Assembly (NCBI GenBank): GCA_017569305.1
Contig: CP069418.1
Span: forward strand, 3,100,001-3,164,000
DNA: 64,000 nucleotides
Origin: Clostridiales bacterium FE2011
GTDB lineage: Bacteria; Bacillota; Clostridia; Christensenellales; Aristaeellaceae
Direction: 5' to 3'
Below, one piece after another: positions 29,564 through 38,023 of the stretch. The notes under the pieces are model-generated. The model ran no database searches and had not been told where the DNA came from. It saw nothing but the letters and a program-made list of their open reading frames with translations. Numbering within the stretch: the stretch's first letter is position 1; each line of letters starts with the position of its first letter. Made by a program: the position numbers and the translations under genes.

Positions 29564-29640
29564 TGATGCTTATAGGCATCAGAGCAAAGATACTTTACTT
29601 ATACCGATGACAAGTACATTGATAAACGGAACATAAAAAG

Positions 29641-29761
29641 GGAACGGCCTCTTGTCTATCGTCACTCATGATCCGGGATTTGCTGTCAAGCCCATGAAAT
29701 GGCGTTAGCGAAGGCTTGACAGGAAATACGGATCATGATTCAAAAATCAGGAGGCCGTTCC
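29641..29761. repeat. Large imperfect inverted repeat / structured element
   Basis: Nested arms pair around a 20-nt loop: GGAACGGCCTC (29641-29651) with GAGGCCGTTCC (29751-29761), TCATGATCCG (29666-29675) with CGGATCATGA (29729-29738), and CTGTCAAGCC (29683-29692) with GGCTTGACAG (29713-29722). It could be a bidirectional terminator, a structured RNA or a MITE-like remnant. The 3' flank ends in GTTAAGTTTT. Confidence 0.7.
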
Positions 29762-29799
29762 GTTAAGTTTTCATATAATATATGAACGTGATTATTTTA

Positions 29800-30432
29800 T
29801 TACATAAGGCAGGAGAGGCCGAAGAGGAGCTGGGCGGCGTAGTAGGTGATCATGATGAGCCAGTCGACAGAACGGCCGGCGGTGAAAAGGAGGCGGGCGA
29901 GGATCATCACGTCGCTGATGAAGAAGAGCGCGCCGCCGATGGCGATCAGCTGTCCCTGGAGAGTATTAATGGTGAAACAGGCGATTGCACAGGCTGACGC
30001 GAGACAGAGAATGGTGGCATAGACCGCGATGAGGGGCATGGTTTTGCCGATGGGCTTCCGCCAGCGCCAGAGGAGGAAAACCATGATTCCCAGCAGGCAG
30101 AGGGCTGCAATCAGGTGGAAGCCTGCAACCGGGCAGAGCCGGGTAAAGAAACCGATATAGCAGATATGCCCGGCAATGAAGAAGCCGGCGCCGATATACA
30201 TGTTGAATTCCAGAATCCAGTCTGCTATTGCATGAAATAACAGGGCTGCAAAGCAGATCCAGTACTGCGGATCCAGACGAATGGCGGCAGTCAACGCAAG
30301 ACTTGCCGCACAGAGGGTTCCAAGGGATTTAAAAGCAGCCGCAAGCTTCATGTGCAGCGCTTTTTTGTAATACAGAAAGAAGGGAAGGCAGACAAAGATG
30401 GACAGAGCGCATACAGCGTACATCCACAGCAT
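29800..30432 (-). CDS. YhhN (TMEM86/lysoplasmalogenase) family membrane protein
   Basis: A 210-residue polytopic protein with about eight hydrophobic segments. The YhhN pattern of paired acidic residues in membrane segments is visible: LLFHAIADWILE and ALFFISDVMILARLLF, ending TYYAAQLLFGLS. Animal homologues hydrolyse the vinyl-ether bond of lysoplasmalogens; the bacterial role is less certain, though plasmalogens do occur in anaerobic Clostridia. Last gene of the FHA-SEDS operon. Confidence 0.72.
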   Translation of the reverse strand: MLWMYAVCALSIFVCLPFFLYYKKALHMKLAAAFKSLGTLCAASLALTAAIRLDPQYWICFAALLFHAIADWILEFNMYIGAGFFIAGHICYIGFFTRLCPVAGFHLIAALCLLGIMVFLLWRWRKPIGKTMPLIAVYATILCLASACAIACFTINTLQGQLIAIGGALFFISDVMILARLLFTAGRSVDWLIMITYYAAQLLFGLSCLM

Positions 30433-30435
30433 GGA

Positions 30436-31212
30436 TTATTCCTCCGTTGACTCCTGAGATTCTTCCGGGATCCAGGGCATGAGGAAGATCGTGATATACA
30501 TATTCTTCTTGGTATAGGCGTAGCCATAGGAGAAGATGTTGGTTTCCTCACGGTCACGTTCTTCCTGTGGAACAAGGGACATATCCTTGGGTTTCTGCTT
30601 TTTGTCGGAAGCCTTATTCAGATCGTAATCGCGGACATACATTTTTACGGTATGTCCTTTAACATTGCCTTCGATGGTGGTGATCCGGTAAATGCCGTCG
30701 GAAAGCTTCTCCACATCGTAAACAAGGCCTACGTGATAAAAAGGCGTGGAACCGCCGGAGCCTTCATTGCCGTAGACGGCGATATAGCCCTTCTGGGGTA
30801 CGCGGGTAATCCGGTTCAGCTTGGCATATCCTTCATAAAGCTTACCGACACCGGCTTCCTTTACGTGGAACAGACCTTCGACTTCACCGTCTTCAATCTT
30901 GTTCTTTTCCTCCATAGGGATGCCGGCTTCCAGCATGCACCAGGTAACGAAACCGCCGCACCACTCAAATTTGTAGTCGTTCCGCCATTTGGTGTATTTG
31001 TTCTTTTCCTTCAGGTTTTTACCGTCGGTTTCAATCAGCTGCTCATAGGCAATGTCCAGCATGTTCTGGATTTCAGCCGGGATATCCTGGACAACTTCCG
31101 TGGTGATCTCCCGGGCTGTGTATTCCGTGGCTTTCTTTTTCGCAGCCAGGGAAGTGGAGCAGCAGAGGATCAAAACAAGCATAAGCGCCAGGGCGCGTTT
31201 TATCTTTATCAT
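30436..31212 (-). CDS. Secreted CHAP-like cysteine amidase
   Basis: A 258-residue protein with a signal peptide (basic start, hydrophobic core, cut near SLAAKK). The core has the cysteine-peptidase pattern of CHAP/NlpC-like domains: FEWCGGFVTWCML supplies the Cys, FYHVGLVYDV the His and TTIEGNV a polar third residue. Such domains cut peptidoglycan stem peptides or cross-links. It is within an operon for an FHA protein and a SEDS-like protein, consistent with cell-wall work. Confidence 0.72.
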   Translation of the reverse strand: MIKIKRALALMLVLILCCSTSLAAKKKATEYTAREITTEVVQDIPAEIQNMLDIAYEQLIETDGKNLKEKNKYTKWRNDYKFEWCGGFVTWCMLEAGIPMEEKNKIEDGEVEGLFHVKEAGVGKLYEGYAKLNRITRVPQKGYIAVYGNEGSGGSTPFYHVGLVYDVEKLSDGIYRITTIEGNVKGHTVKMYVRDYDLNKASDKKQKPKDMSLVPQEERDREETNIFSYGYAYTKKNMYITIFLMPWIPEESQESTEE

Positions 31213-31238
31213 TGGTCGTTCATTCCTTTCACAGGGGA

Positions 31239-31529
31239 TCAGAGGCCCAGTACATTATACTCTTCTTCCGGAGGATTGTCAGTCCCCGGAACCGTGTTTT
31301 CGACCGAAAAACCTGCCCAGGGATCAGGCGTGCTTTCCGGGTACGGAGAGCTTTCCGGTGAGACAGAAGGATCCGGAGACGCGGACAGGCCGGGAACAGG
31401 AAGGGAGAGGGAAGAGAGCGAGATCCCGGTGGTTTTCAGAATGTGTCCCGTGCACAGCACAAATGTCAACAGAAAAGCGCAGACAATCAGCAGTGTGAGC
31501 AGGCGGAAACGGGAACGCATCTGTTTCAT
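31239..31529 (-). CDS. Small membrane-anchored Ser/Pro-rich protein
   Basis: A 96-residue protein with a basic N-terminus, one membrane segment (about 10-30) and an extracytoplasmic Ser/Pro/Glu low-complexity tail. It sits directly after the SEDS-like gene, the slot that in related FHA-FtsW clusters is held by a class B penicillin-binding protein. Its anchor resembles a PBP membrane anchor with the catalytic part absent, but that link is speculative. No family recognised. Confidence 0.62.
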   Translation of the reverse strand: MKQMRSRFRLLTLLIVCAFLLTFVLCTGHILKTTGISLSSLSLPVPGLSASPDPSVSPESSPYPESTPDPWAGFSVENTVPGTDNPPEEEYNVLGL

Positions 31530-31555
31530 ACAATAGTCCTTTCAGTTCAGGGAAA

Positions 31556-32689
31556 TCACTTGGCCAGCATGGCCAGATGGGCATCCTCTGCCAGGTCAGA
31601 ATCGTTCCGGCCGGAAATACCGCAGAGGATCCCAGCGAGGAAGAGATGGGCACAAAGTGAAGGAAGGGACGTTGTCATAAGCGGCATTTCCAGTCCTCTG
31701 AAGGGCAGGAAGCCGAAGAACGACAAGACAGATGACAGCGTGTATAAGCCCAGAAGCAGACAGATTCCCATGGCAAGGATCGCATGAAAACGCATCCGGG
31801 CACAGGAAGCCACCGTGGTTCCGCGCAGGATAAGGGGAAGATACAGAAGCACCGTCAGGCCGGTGAAAACCAGGCCGTAATGGCCGAGCAGGCGGGAGAA
31901 AAGGGAACCGGATTCCGGAACAGACAATCCCTCCGGAAGCAGGTCCGCTCCCAAGGCCCCGACGGTCTTCAGCGTATCCGCAGATAACGCTTCCTGGGAA
32001 ACAAGGGCAGGCGTATGGGCTGTGTACATGCCGTAGAACAGGAGCACAAAGGCAGCCAGTGAAGGCAGGACAACCAGCAGACGACCATCGGCTGCAAAGA
32101 GGAGCAGCAGGATCGTGAGTCCCCAGATCAGGGCATCCGCTGTTTCACCCCGGAGCAGCAGCTGGATAGCGGCGGCAATACCGAGGCCAGCCGCGGAGAT
32201 CGGTCCTTCCCGGGAAAGGAGAACGGCGAAGGCAATCAGCAGCAGAGCCAGCGCGGGCTGCGTGACCGGCAGGGTGAAGGTGGGCGCAATCAGCTTTCCG
32301 GCCAGCAGAAGCAGGCCGAGGAAGGCCGCGGATATAGCAGTGAGCAGGGAACCGGACAGGGAACGGATCAGGATGGCACCGACGATCAGGACAATGATCC
32401 CGATGCCGCAGCTGACAGCCTGAACCAGGGCCGTGTCCGGTACAGTCATGGCCAGGGAGGCGATCCCTACGGAACAGAAGAAGAGAGATAAGGCCAGGAT
32501 CAGCCTGTCGAGGGAGAAAGCCCGGGCAAGGATGGTACAGCACAGCAGCATGGCGCAGGGGACGCCTGCGGCAAGCATGTAGAGCCTGTAATCTCCCGCC
32601 TGCAGCGCCGGAACCAGGAAGAAAAACAGGGCGAGGAACAGCATAACGCCGCTGAAACGGAAGCGGGCAGAGGATTTTTGCTTTGTCAT
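31556..32689 (-). CDS. Divergent SEDS-family (FtsW/RodA-like) membrane protein
   Basis: A 377-residue protein with about ten membrane segments. The C-terminal third follows the FtsW/RodA layout: HYGLVFTGLTVLLYLPLILRG, then RMRFHAILAMGICLLLGLYTLSSVLSFFGFLPFRGLEMPLM. The canonical PxxGxxLPFxSYGGSS is replaced by LPFRGLEMPLMTTSLPS, so the highly conserved tail is lost. SEDS proteins polymerise glycan strands with a class B PBP; whether this divergent copy is active is unclear. It overlaps the FHA gene by 4 bp. Confidence 0.68.
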   Translation of the reverse strand: MTKQKSSARFRFSGVMLFLALFFFLVPALQAGDYRLYMLAAGVPCAMLLCCTILARAFSLDRLILALSLFFCSVGIASLAMTVPDTALVQAVSCGIGIIVLIVGAILIRSLSGSLLTAISAAFLGLLLLAGKLIAPTFTLPVTQPALALLLIAFAVLLSREGPISAAGLGIAAAIQLLLRGETADALIWGLTILLLLFAADGRLLVVLPSLAAFVLLFYGMYTAHTPALVSQEALSADTLKTVGALGADLLPEGLSVPESGSLFSRLLGHYGLVFTGLTVLLYLPLILRGTTVASCARMRFHAILAMGICLLLGLYTLSSVLSFFGFLPFRGLEMPLMTTSLPSLCAHLFLAGILCGISGRNDSDLAEDAHLAMLAK

Positions 32690-33465
32690 TCGCTCCAGTC
32701 CTCCTTCCAGCGATCAGCGCGTTTACGGCGCGGGGCAGCAGGCGCCTGCGGCGGTACTTCCTGTACAGGCTGCTGTTCCGGGACTTGCTGAGGAACCGGC
32801 TGAACCGGAACAGGCTGTTCGACGGGCATCTGAAGGGGAACCGGTTCCTGCCAGGAAGGCGGGCTGAAAGCAGGCTGCACATTCATGGGCTCCTGCGGAT
32901 ACTGCATCGGAACCGACACAGGCTGCGGCATCGGATCAGAGAAGGAACCGACGGCAGGCTGCGGGGGAATAAAGGTTCGGTTAGTATGAGAAAGGGCGGC
33001 AAAAAGCTGCAGCCTGAGTACGGCACTGCCGATCTGCAGCACGGATCCATGTACCAGCGGCATATCCATGCCCCTGCGGGTGACGGGGACACCGTCGATC
33101 AGGACTTCACAGCCAACCCGGGGACGGATCAGCAGACCTGTTCCATCCTGCCAGGAAAAATCCAGGTGATGTGAACTCACGCCGGGGCAGGGAATGACGA
33201 GATCGCAGGAGCGCAGCGAACCGAGCACGCCTTCCCGGGGGACAGGGAACCAGGTATCCACGGGCAGTTCATCGCTTCCGGAAAGGACAACCAGTTCACC
33301 CACAGTTCCGGCGCCCGGAAGGTTTTTGAATCGGTCACGGCGCTCTTTCCGGTCGGTATGATGCCAGGAGAAGGCCAGGAACAGGAGCATGAGCGCAAGA
33401 ACAATAAAAAGCCAGCGTGAAGCCTGGGAAAGAACCGAGTAGATTTCCGGACTTACGCTGAACAT
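32686..33465 (-). CDS. Membrane-anchored FHA-domain protein
   Basis: A 259-residue protein with one N-terminal membrane segment (about 16-35), a forkhead-associated domain at about 55-155 and a long Pro/Gln/Val-rich tail (160-245) ending in a basic RRKRADRWKEDW. FHA landmarks are GVLGSLRSCDLVIP, GVSSHHLDFSW and VLIDGVPV. FHA domains bind phosphothreonine, usually from PASTA-type Ser/Thr kinases controlling wall growth. First gene of the operon; AAGGA precedes the ATG. No kinase or phosphatase gene is in the window. Confidence 0.85.
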   Translation of the reverse strand: MFSVSPEIYSVLSQASRWLFIVLALMLLFLAFSWHHTDRKERRDRFKNLPGAGTVGELVVLSGSDELPVDTWFPVPREGVLGSLRSCDLVIPCPGVSSHHLDFSWQDGTGLLIRPRVGCEVLIDGVPVTRRGMDMPLVHGSVLQIGSAVLRLQLFAALSHTNRTFIPPQPAVGSFSDPMPQPVSVPMQYPQEPMNVQPAFSPPSWQEPVPLQMPVEQPVPVQPVPQQVPEQQPVQEVPPQAPAAPRRKRADRWKEDWSE

Positions 33466-33483
33466 AGATGATCCTTTCTTAAA

Positions 33484-33514
33484 TCAGAATTCAGAATTAA
33501 GAATTCAGAATTAT
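33484..33514. repeat. GAATTCAGAATTAAGAATTC repeat tract
   Basis: Tandem near-identical AGAATTC/AGAATTA units between the metal-binding protein gene and the FHA gene. Near-identical copies lie at 34431-34466, 36790-36816 and 38024-38053. Confidence 0.7.
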
Positions 33515-33522
33515 AAAGAGTT

Positions 33523-34416
33523 TTACTGAGCTATAGCGTTTAACAGGGTTTTGACGTTCTGCATCATGATGGATTCATAGTAATCCAGGGGCGGGTTTTC
33601 AGGACCGCTGGTCATGGGATCCAGTTCGCAGACGTGAATGCCGGTTTCATTGACCAGGGTATTGACGGAAGGATCTTCTTCAGCTGATTTCAGGATCAGC
33701 GGCATCGGGACGCCGATGTTGAAGATGAGTTCCGTCACCCGGACCAGCTGGGCGGTTGGCAGGATGTCTTCCGGTTCCTTGTTGACAACAGCCGCGGCGG
33801 TCAGCCCGCAGGCTTCAGCAAAATAGGGGAAAGCCTCATGGAAGATGATGACTTTCCGGTCTATGTCTTTGGTTTCCTCCCGGATGGTTTCATCCAGGGC
33901 CTGAAGGCGTTCCTGATACGCATGCAGGTTTTCCAGAATTTCCGCCTCCCTGTCCGGCATCAGGCTGATCAGCCCTTCCGCCAGGTTTGCAGCCATACCG
34001 GCAGCCCGCTGGGGATCCAGCCAGAGATGGGAATTGACTTCCTCGCCCTCTTCGGCTTCGCCGATTTCGAGGGTGTCTGATTCGTGGAGAAAGGGAAGGC
34101 CGGCAGTCGCGTCAATGACCGGCAGGCTGGGATAGGCTCCCGTAACGACCGGCAGGAAGGATTCCATACCGGCACCGTTGACCAGGAGGGCGTTCGCCTG
34201 TGAAAGCGTGACCATATCGGAGTTCTGCAGGGTGTAATCGTGCAGGCAGCCCGTTGTCGGCTCTGCCAGGTTCACAACTTTGACGGATTCAATCCCTTCG
34301 GTCAGGTTCAGGGTCAGAATCCAGACAGGGTAAAAGCTGGTAACAATGGTTTCCGCGGCAGCAAGAGCCGGAAGGAAAAGCGTAAGTACAAGCAGAAGGG
34401 CAAGTAATTTCTTCAT
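33523..34416 (-). CDS. Metal ABC transporter substrate-binding protein (ZnuA-like)
   Basis: A 297-residue cluster A-I solute-binding protein with signal peptide (MKKLLALLLVLTLF..AAA). The typical metal-ligand positions are present: His in GCLHDYTLQNSD, His in NSHLWLDPQRA, His in IFHEAFPYFAE and a late acidic residue. ZnuA-type proteins capture zinc or manganese. I set the start at 34416 because GAGG lies six bases before it; the earlier ATG at 34428 overlaps that site. No permease or ATPase genes are adjacent, so it may be an orphan. Confidence 0.86.
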   Translation of the reverse strand: MKKLLALLLVLTLFLPALAAAETIVTSFYPVWILTLNLTEGIESVKVVNLAEPTTGCLHDYTLQNSDMVTLSQANALLVNGAGMESFLPVVTGAYPSLPVIDATAGLPFLHESDTLEIGEAEEGEEVNSHLWLDPQRAAGMAANLAEGLISLMPDREAEILENLHAYQERLQALDETIREETKDIDRKVIIFHEAFPYFAEACGLTAAAVVNKEPEDILPTAQLVRVTELIFNIGVPMPLILKSAEEDPSVNTLVNETGIHVCELDPMTSGPENPPLDYYESIMMQNVKTLLNAIAQ

Positions 34417-34430
34417 GGATAACCTCATTT

Positions 34431-34466
34431 CAATTCAAAATTCAGAATTAAGAATTCAGAATTATA
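34431..34466. repeat. GAATTCAGAATTAAGAATTC repeat tract
   Basis: Another copy of the AGAATTC/AGAATTA tract, directly upstream of the ZnuA-like gene start. Confidence 0.7.
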
Positions 34467-34503
34467 TGTTCTTTCATCAGGATTAACAGAGGAGACAATA
34501 GAT

Positions 34504-34537
34504 CATTATGAATTATGAATTGTGAATTATGAATTTT
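34504..34537. repeat. ATTATGAATTATGAATTGTG repeat tract
   Basis: Tandem GAATTAT units abutting the stop codon of the minus-strand gene at 34538. Related in style to the AGAATTC tracts. Confidence 0.65.
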
Positions 34538-35044
34538 CTAACGCGCCGGTGCAGGCGGAATGTCTTCCGGATCCATCCAGGGCTCCCATTCAGCACGGGG
34601 CCGGCTGTCCCGGATGATCCTGGCAATGATCTTCCGCTCCGAGGCGGGCATGAAATCAGCATATCGGGTATAGAGTACGCGCATGGCAGAGAAGGAACCG
34701 GTGTCCATGCAGTACTGATGCAGGGAGTCGTAGGTGACGGAGTAGACCTTCAGATGATCAAAAAGAACGCCCATCACATCATCGGAGGCGTCCCTGAACT
34801 CTGCTGAACGGATCCGGCGTACGGTGCCGTTATCCATCTGTGCCCCCATGGAGGGGCCGAGCTGCTCATAGACCGTATTGAAGAGTACATCCTCAAGGCT
34901 GGCGGCCAGATCAGAGAAGGTATCCCGGTAAGGCGCAAAGTTCCGCAGAAGCGCGGCAGCCTTCTCCCAGATCCCGGGACGGTCCACCAGGGCAGACCCG
35001 AAGCGGAAACGCAGGGCTTCCCTTACATGCCAGGCTTCGATCAT
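34538..35044 (-). CDS. Protein of unknown function next to dnaA
   Basis: A 168-residue soluble protein with no signal peptide. It is mainly helical and rich in Arg, Asp and aromatic residues, ending RAEWEPWMDPEDIPPAPAR. GGAGGG lies six bases before the ATG at 35044; another ATG at 35050 abuts that site. It is divergent from dnaA with a 0.4-kb DnaA-box region between. I do not recognise the family. Confidence 0.7.
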   Translation of the reverse strand: MIEAWHVREALRFRFGSALVDRPGIWEKAAALLRNFAPYRDTFSDLAASLEDVLFNTVYEQLGPSMGAQMDNGTVRRIRSAEFRDASDDVMGVLFDHLKVYSVTYDSLHQYCMDTGSFSAMRVLYTRYADFMPASERKIIARIIRDSRPRAEWEPWMDPEDIPPAPAR

Positions 35045-35263
35045 GCCCATCCCTCCGTAATAGTTTCCTTATATAATGTATACTGTATGATATCATAAAA
35101 TGAAGTAATTGTTAACTTTTCACGGCGATTTTGTCGGCGAATACAAAAAACAGGAAAAAAACGAAGCAAAAAACAGGCCTGTACCATAAATCTAGTGGAG
35201 TCGGCCGGAACAAATACAAAACCTTGACAGAAAAAATGAAAGAATTCTAACATTTTAATCGTT

Positions 35264-35362
35264 TTATCCACAGGGCAAGAACCTTGAAATAACTCAATGT
35301 TTTTGCTATGATAGTCGAGCCGGTTTGCAAAAGGCCAGTTTTCCACAGCCCGGTTATCCACA
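35264..35362. promoter_or_regulatory. DnaA boxes upstream of dnaA (candidate oriC/autoregulatory region)
   Basis: Two perfect TTATCCACA boxes (35264-35272 and 35354-35362) and one near-match TTTTCCACA (35339-35347), all in the same orientation, in an AT-rich 400-bp gap. They flank the dnaA promoter, so DnaA autoregulation is likely; origin function is possible but box number is low. Confidence 0.7.
35284..35312 (+). promoter_or_regulatory. dnaA promoter
   Basis: -35 TTGAAA (35284-35289), 17-bp spacer, -10 TATGAT (35307-35312), between two perfect DnaA boxes. Confidence 0.7.
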
Positions 35363-35462
35363 GCTCACGATTCCTCGTGCGCTTTTTTCGCCGCCTTTTG
35401 CAGCATATGATGCAAATCATCGCTTTTGCGTTTTAATAACCAGATGAATGGAGAATGTATTG

Positions 35463-36791
35463 ATGAACATGGAGTCGCTCTGGGAGCAGACGTGTGCCCT
35501 GCTGTCGCGGGAAATGAACTACGTGTCCTACAGCACGTGGGTAGACGGCAATATGGTGCCCGGAATGCTGGAGGACGATACTCTGTTTGTCGTGGTGAAA
35601 ATGGAACGCATGATCTCCATGATCCAGAACAAGTATGCGGATCTGATTGAGCGGAAGCTGACGGAAGTAGCCGGCAAGGCTGTCCATATTGTGCTGCTGA
35701 CAAAGGATGAGATGAAAGCCCGTACCGAAACGGATGAAGATACGGATAAAACGGATGATACAGATCCACATCTCAATCCCAAATATACCTTTGAGAGCTT
35801 CGTGGTCGGCAACGGCAACCGCTTTGCCCATGCCGCGGCGCTGGCGGTGGCAGAGAGCCCCGCGGAAGCCTATAACCCGCTGTTCATTTACGGCGGCGTG
35901 GGCCTGGGCAAGACCCACCTGATGCAGGCGATCGGACATTTCATCCATCAGTCTGATCCGAAGAAGAAAATCCTGTACATGACCAGCGAAAGCTTTACCA
36001 ACGAGCTGATCAGCGCGATCCAGCTGAAGAAGACCTATGAATTCCGGGAGAAGATCCGGAAAGTTGACGTGCTGATGGTGGACGATATCCAGTTCATCGC
36101 CGGCCGGGAGAGTACCCAGCAGGAGTTCTTCAATACCTTCAATGAACTGCATAACGACAACAAGCAGATTATCCTGACCAGCGATAAACCGCCGAAGGAT
36201 ATCCAGCGCCTGGAGGAACGGCTGTGCAGCCGCTTCGAGTGGGGCCTGGTGGCCGACATTCAGCGTCCGGACGTGGATACCCGTGTGGCTATCCTGCGGG
36301 AAAAAACCGTACAGGACAATATCGAAGTGCCGGATGACGTGCTGCAGCTGATTGCCGGCAAGATTGACAGCAACATCCGTGAACTGGAGGGCTGCCTGAC
36401 CCGGCTGGTGGCGTATTCCACCCTGGTGAAGGAACCGATCACCCTGGACCTGTGCGAACGGGCTCTGAAGGAGATCTTCGATTCCAAACGGCATAAGCAG
36501 ATCACCTCCGAGCTGATCATGCAGACCGTCAGCGATTATTACGGACTGTCCATGGATGACATGACCGGCCCCACCCGGAAACGGGAAATCACGGTGCCCC
36601 GGCAGATCGCTATGTACCTGACCCGGGAGATGACAGGCATGAGCCTGCCCCAGATCGGAACCGTATTTGGCGGCCGGGATCATACGACGGTGCTTCACAG
36701 CTGCAAGACGGTGGAGGCAAACATGACCGCGAACACCGATATCAAAGCGGTGGTGGAGGATATCAAAACACTGGTGAAGAACGCGCAATAA
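35463..36791 (+). CDS. dnaA: Chromosomal replication initiator protein DnaA
   Basis: AAA+ initiator of 442 residues. Domain I begins MNMESLWEQTCALL; the linker is Asp/Thr-rich. The AAA+ module has Walker A GGVGLGKTHLMQAIG, Walker B VLMVDDIQFIAG and the box VII/sensor regions. Domain IV has the DNA-binding signature FGGRDHTTVLHSC. The ATG at 35463 has GGAG nine bases upstream; an ATG at 35448 overlaps that site. Unusually, dnaN does not follow; a terminator and pheS do. Confidence 0.97.
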   Translation: MNMESLWEQTCALLSREMNYVSYSTWVDGNMVPGMLEDDTLFVVVKMERMISMIQNKYADLIERKLTEVAGKAVHIVLLTKDEMKARTETDEDTDKTDDTDPHLNPKYTFESFVVGNGNRFAHAAALAVAESPAEAYNPLFIYGGVGLGKTHLMQAIGHFIHQSDPKKKILYMTSESFTNELISAIQLKKTYEFREKIRKVDVLMVDDIQFIAGRESTQQEFFNTFNELHNDNKQIILTSDKPPKDIQRLEERLCSRFEWGLVADIQRPDVDTRVAILREKTVQDNIEVPDDVLQLIAGKIDSNIRELEGCLTRLVAYSTLVKEPITLDLCERALKEIFDSKRHKQITSELIMQTVSDYYGLSMDDMTGPTRKREITVPRQIAMYLTREMTGMSLPQIGTVFGGRDHTTVLHSCKTVEANMTANTDIKAVVEDIKTLVKNAQ

Positions 36792-36816
36792 AATTCAGAA
36801 TTAAGAATTCAGAATG
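36790..36816. repeat. GAATTCAGAATTAAGAATTC repeat tract
   Basis: Copy of the AGAATTC/AGAATTA tract immediately after the dnaA stop and before its terminator. Confidence 0.7.
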
Positions 36817-36846
36817 AAAGTGAGCAGGGAAATCCTGCTCACTTTT
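36817..36846 (+). terminator. Rho-independent terminator after dnaA
   Basis: A 12-bp stem AAAGTGAGCAGG / CCTGCTCACTTT with loop GAAAT, ending in TTTT. Confidence 0.88.
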
Positions 36847-36885
36847 GTATATAAGGCGCAAATACCGATAAAAACCAATAAAGAA

Positions 36886-36914
36886 TTGACATTTTATGCT
36901 ACATAATCCATAAT
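36886..36914 (+). promoter_or_regulatory. Promoter of pheS-pheT
   Basis: Perfect -35 TTGACA (36886-36891), 17-bp spacer, -10 CATAAT (36909-36914). The -10 lies in a CATAATTCATAATTA simple-repeat tract. The leader of about 75 nt is too short for a T-box. Confidence 0.6.
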
Positions 36915-36997
36915 TCATAATTACGGTAATTGGTGATAAGAGGATCACAGATCGCCGTTTTGATGAGAAAAATCATGATTGCACGGGAGTGGAGCAC

Positions 36998-38020
36998 ATG
37001 GAGCAGAAGATCAAGGCACTGCAGGAACAGATGGAACAGAAGATCGGCCAGATCGACACAAAGGAAAAGCTGGCAGCCTTCTGGCAGGAGTTTCTGGGCA
37101 AAAAGGGTGCCATCGCCGATCTGATGAAGGGTCTGGGTGCCGTGGCAAAGGAAGACCGGCCGGCTATGGGCAAAGTCATCAATGAGTTTAAGATACTGGT
37201 GGAAGAAAAGTACCAGGCCCTGAGCGCAAAGATGGACGAGCTTGAGCTGGCTGCCCGCAACCGCCGGGAGCAGGTGGATATCACCCTGCCCGGAAAGGGA
37301 CTGCCGCTGGGCGGACTGCATCCCCTGACGCTGGTGAAGAATGAAATGATCAACGTTTTTGCCAGCATGGGCTTCGATGTTTTTGAAGGACCGGAAATCG
37401 AGGATGACGACCACAACTTCACCCGCCTGAATGTGCCGAAGGATCATCCTTCCCGTGATATGCAGGATACTTTCTACCTGGATAATGAACTGCTGCTGCG
37501 TACGCAGACCAGCGGCGGCCAGATCCGGGTGATGGACATGCAGAAGCCGCCGATCAAGGTGCTGGTTCCCGGACGGGTTTTCCGTTCCGACAGCGACGCG
37601 ACCCATTCCCCCATGTTCCATCAGATGGAAGGCCTGGTGGTGGACAAGGGTATCACCCTGTGCGACCTGCAGGGAATGCTGGACAAGTTCGTGCAGCAGA
37701 TTTTTGACGCGAATGTGCGTACCCGGCTCCGTCCCAGCTATTTCCCCTTCACAGAACCGAGCGTTGAAGTGGACGTCAGCTGCTTTGAATGCGGCGGCAA
37801 GGGCTGCAGCCTGTGCAAGCACACCGGCTGGATCGAAGTACTCGGCGGTGGCGTGGTCCATCCCAAGGTGCTGGAGAACTGCGGCATCGATCCGAACGTC
37901 TACTCCGGTATCGCGTTCGGCATCGGTATTGAGCGGATCACCATGCTGAAGTACGGCATCAACAATATCGGACTGCTGTTTGAGAACGATATGAGATTCC
38001 TGAAGCAATTCAAAGAATGA
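36998..38020 (+). CDS. pheS: Phenylalanyl-tRNA synthetase alpha subunit
   Basis: Class II synthetase catalytic subunit of 340 residues. An N-terminal coiled coil (to about 90) precedes the catalytic domain with [32 protein letters not shown], the [14 protein letters not shown] block (here [14 protein letters not shown]), [20 protein letters not shown] [16 protein letters not shown] and motif 3 [17 protein letters not shown]. The ATG at 36998 is favoured by GGGAG 8 bases upstream; an in-frame GTG at 36989 would add three residues. Confidence 0.97.
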   Translation: MEQKIKALQEQMEQKIGQIDTKEKLAAFWQEFLGKKGAIADLMKGLGAVAKEDRPAMGKVINEFKILVEEKYQALSAKMDELELAARNRREQVDITLPGKGLPLGGLHPLTLVKNEMINVFASMGFDVFEGPEIEDDDHNFTRLNVPKDHPSRDMQDTFYLDNELLLRTQTSGGQIRVMDMQKPPIKVLVPGRVFRSDSDATHSPMFHQMEGLVVDKGITLCDLQGMLDKFVQQIFDANVRTRLRPSYFPFTEPSVEVDVSCFECGGKGCSLCKHTGWIEVLGGGVVHPKVLENCGIDPNVYSGIAFGIGIERITMLKYGINNIGLLFENDMRFLKQFKE

Positions 38021-38023
38021 CAT

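Larger units (their letters stand above)
29175..29799. other. Long non-coding interval with many hairpins after the rRNA operon
   Basis: No credible gene in about 600 bp between convergent units; the short open frames have no ribosome sites and no recognisable product. It holds the hairpin AAGACCAAAT.. / ..ATTTGGTCTT (29241-29299) with a T tail, GGATCCC-TTGCA-GGGATCC (about 29330-29348), a TTTGCC/GGCAAA hairpin near 29494, GCTCTGATGC / GCATCAGAGC (29560-29585) and a large inverted repeat (29641-29761). The region has the look of decayed sequence. Confidence 0.6.

Noticed and set aside
29264..29636. Two overlapping plus-strand frames of 81 and 122 codons after the rRNA operon
   Set aside because: No ribosome sites, Arg/Ser/Pro-rich nonsense composition and they cross several hairpins and a 5S fragment.
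36915..36997. A T-box leader before pheS
   Set aside because: The leader is about 75 nt, too short, and the conserved T-box antiterminator sequence is absent.
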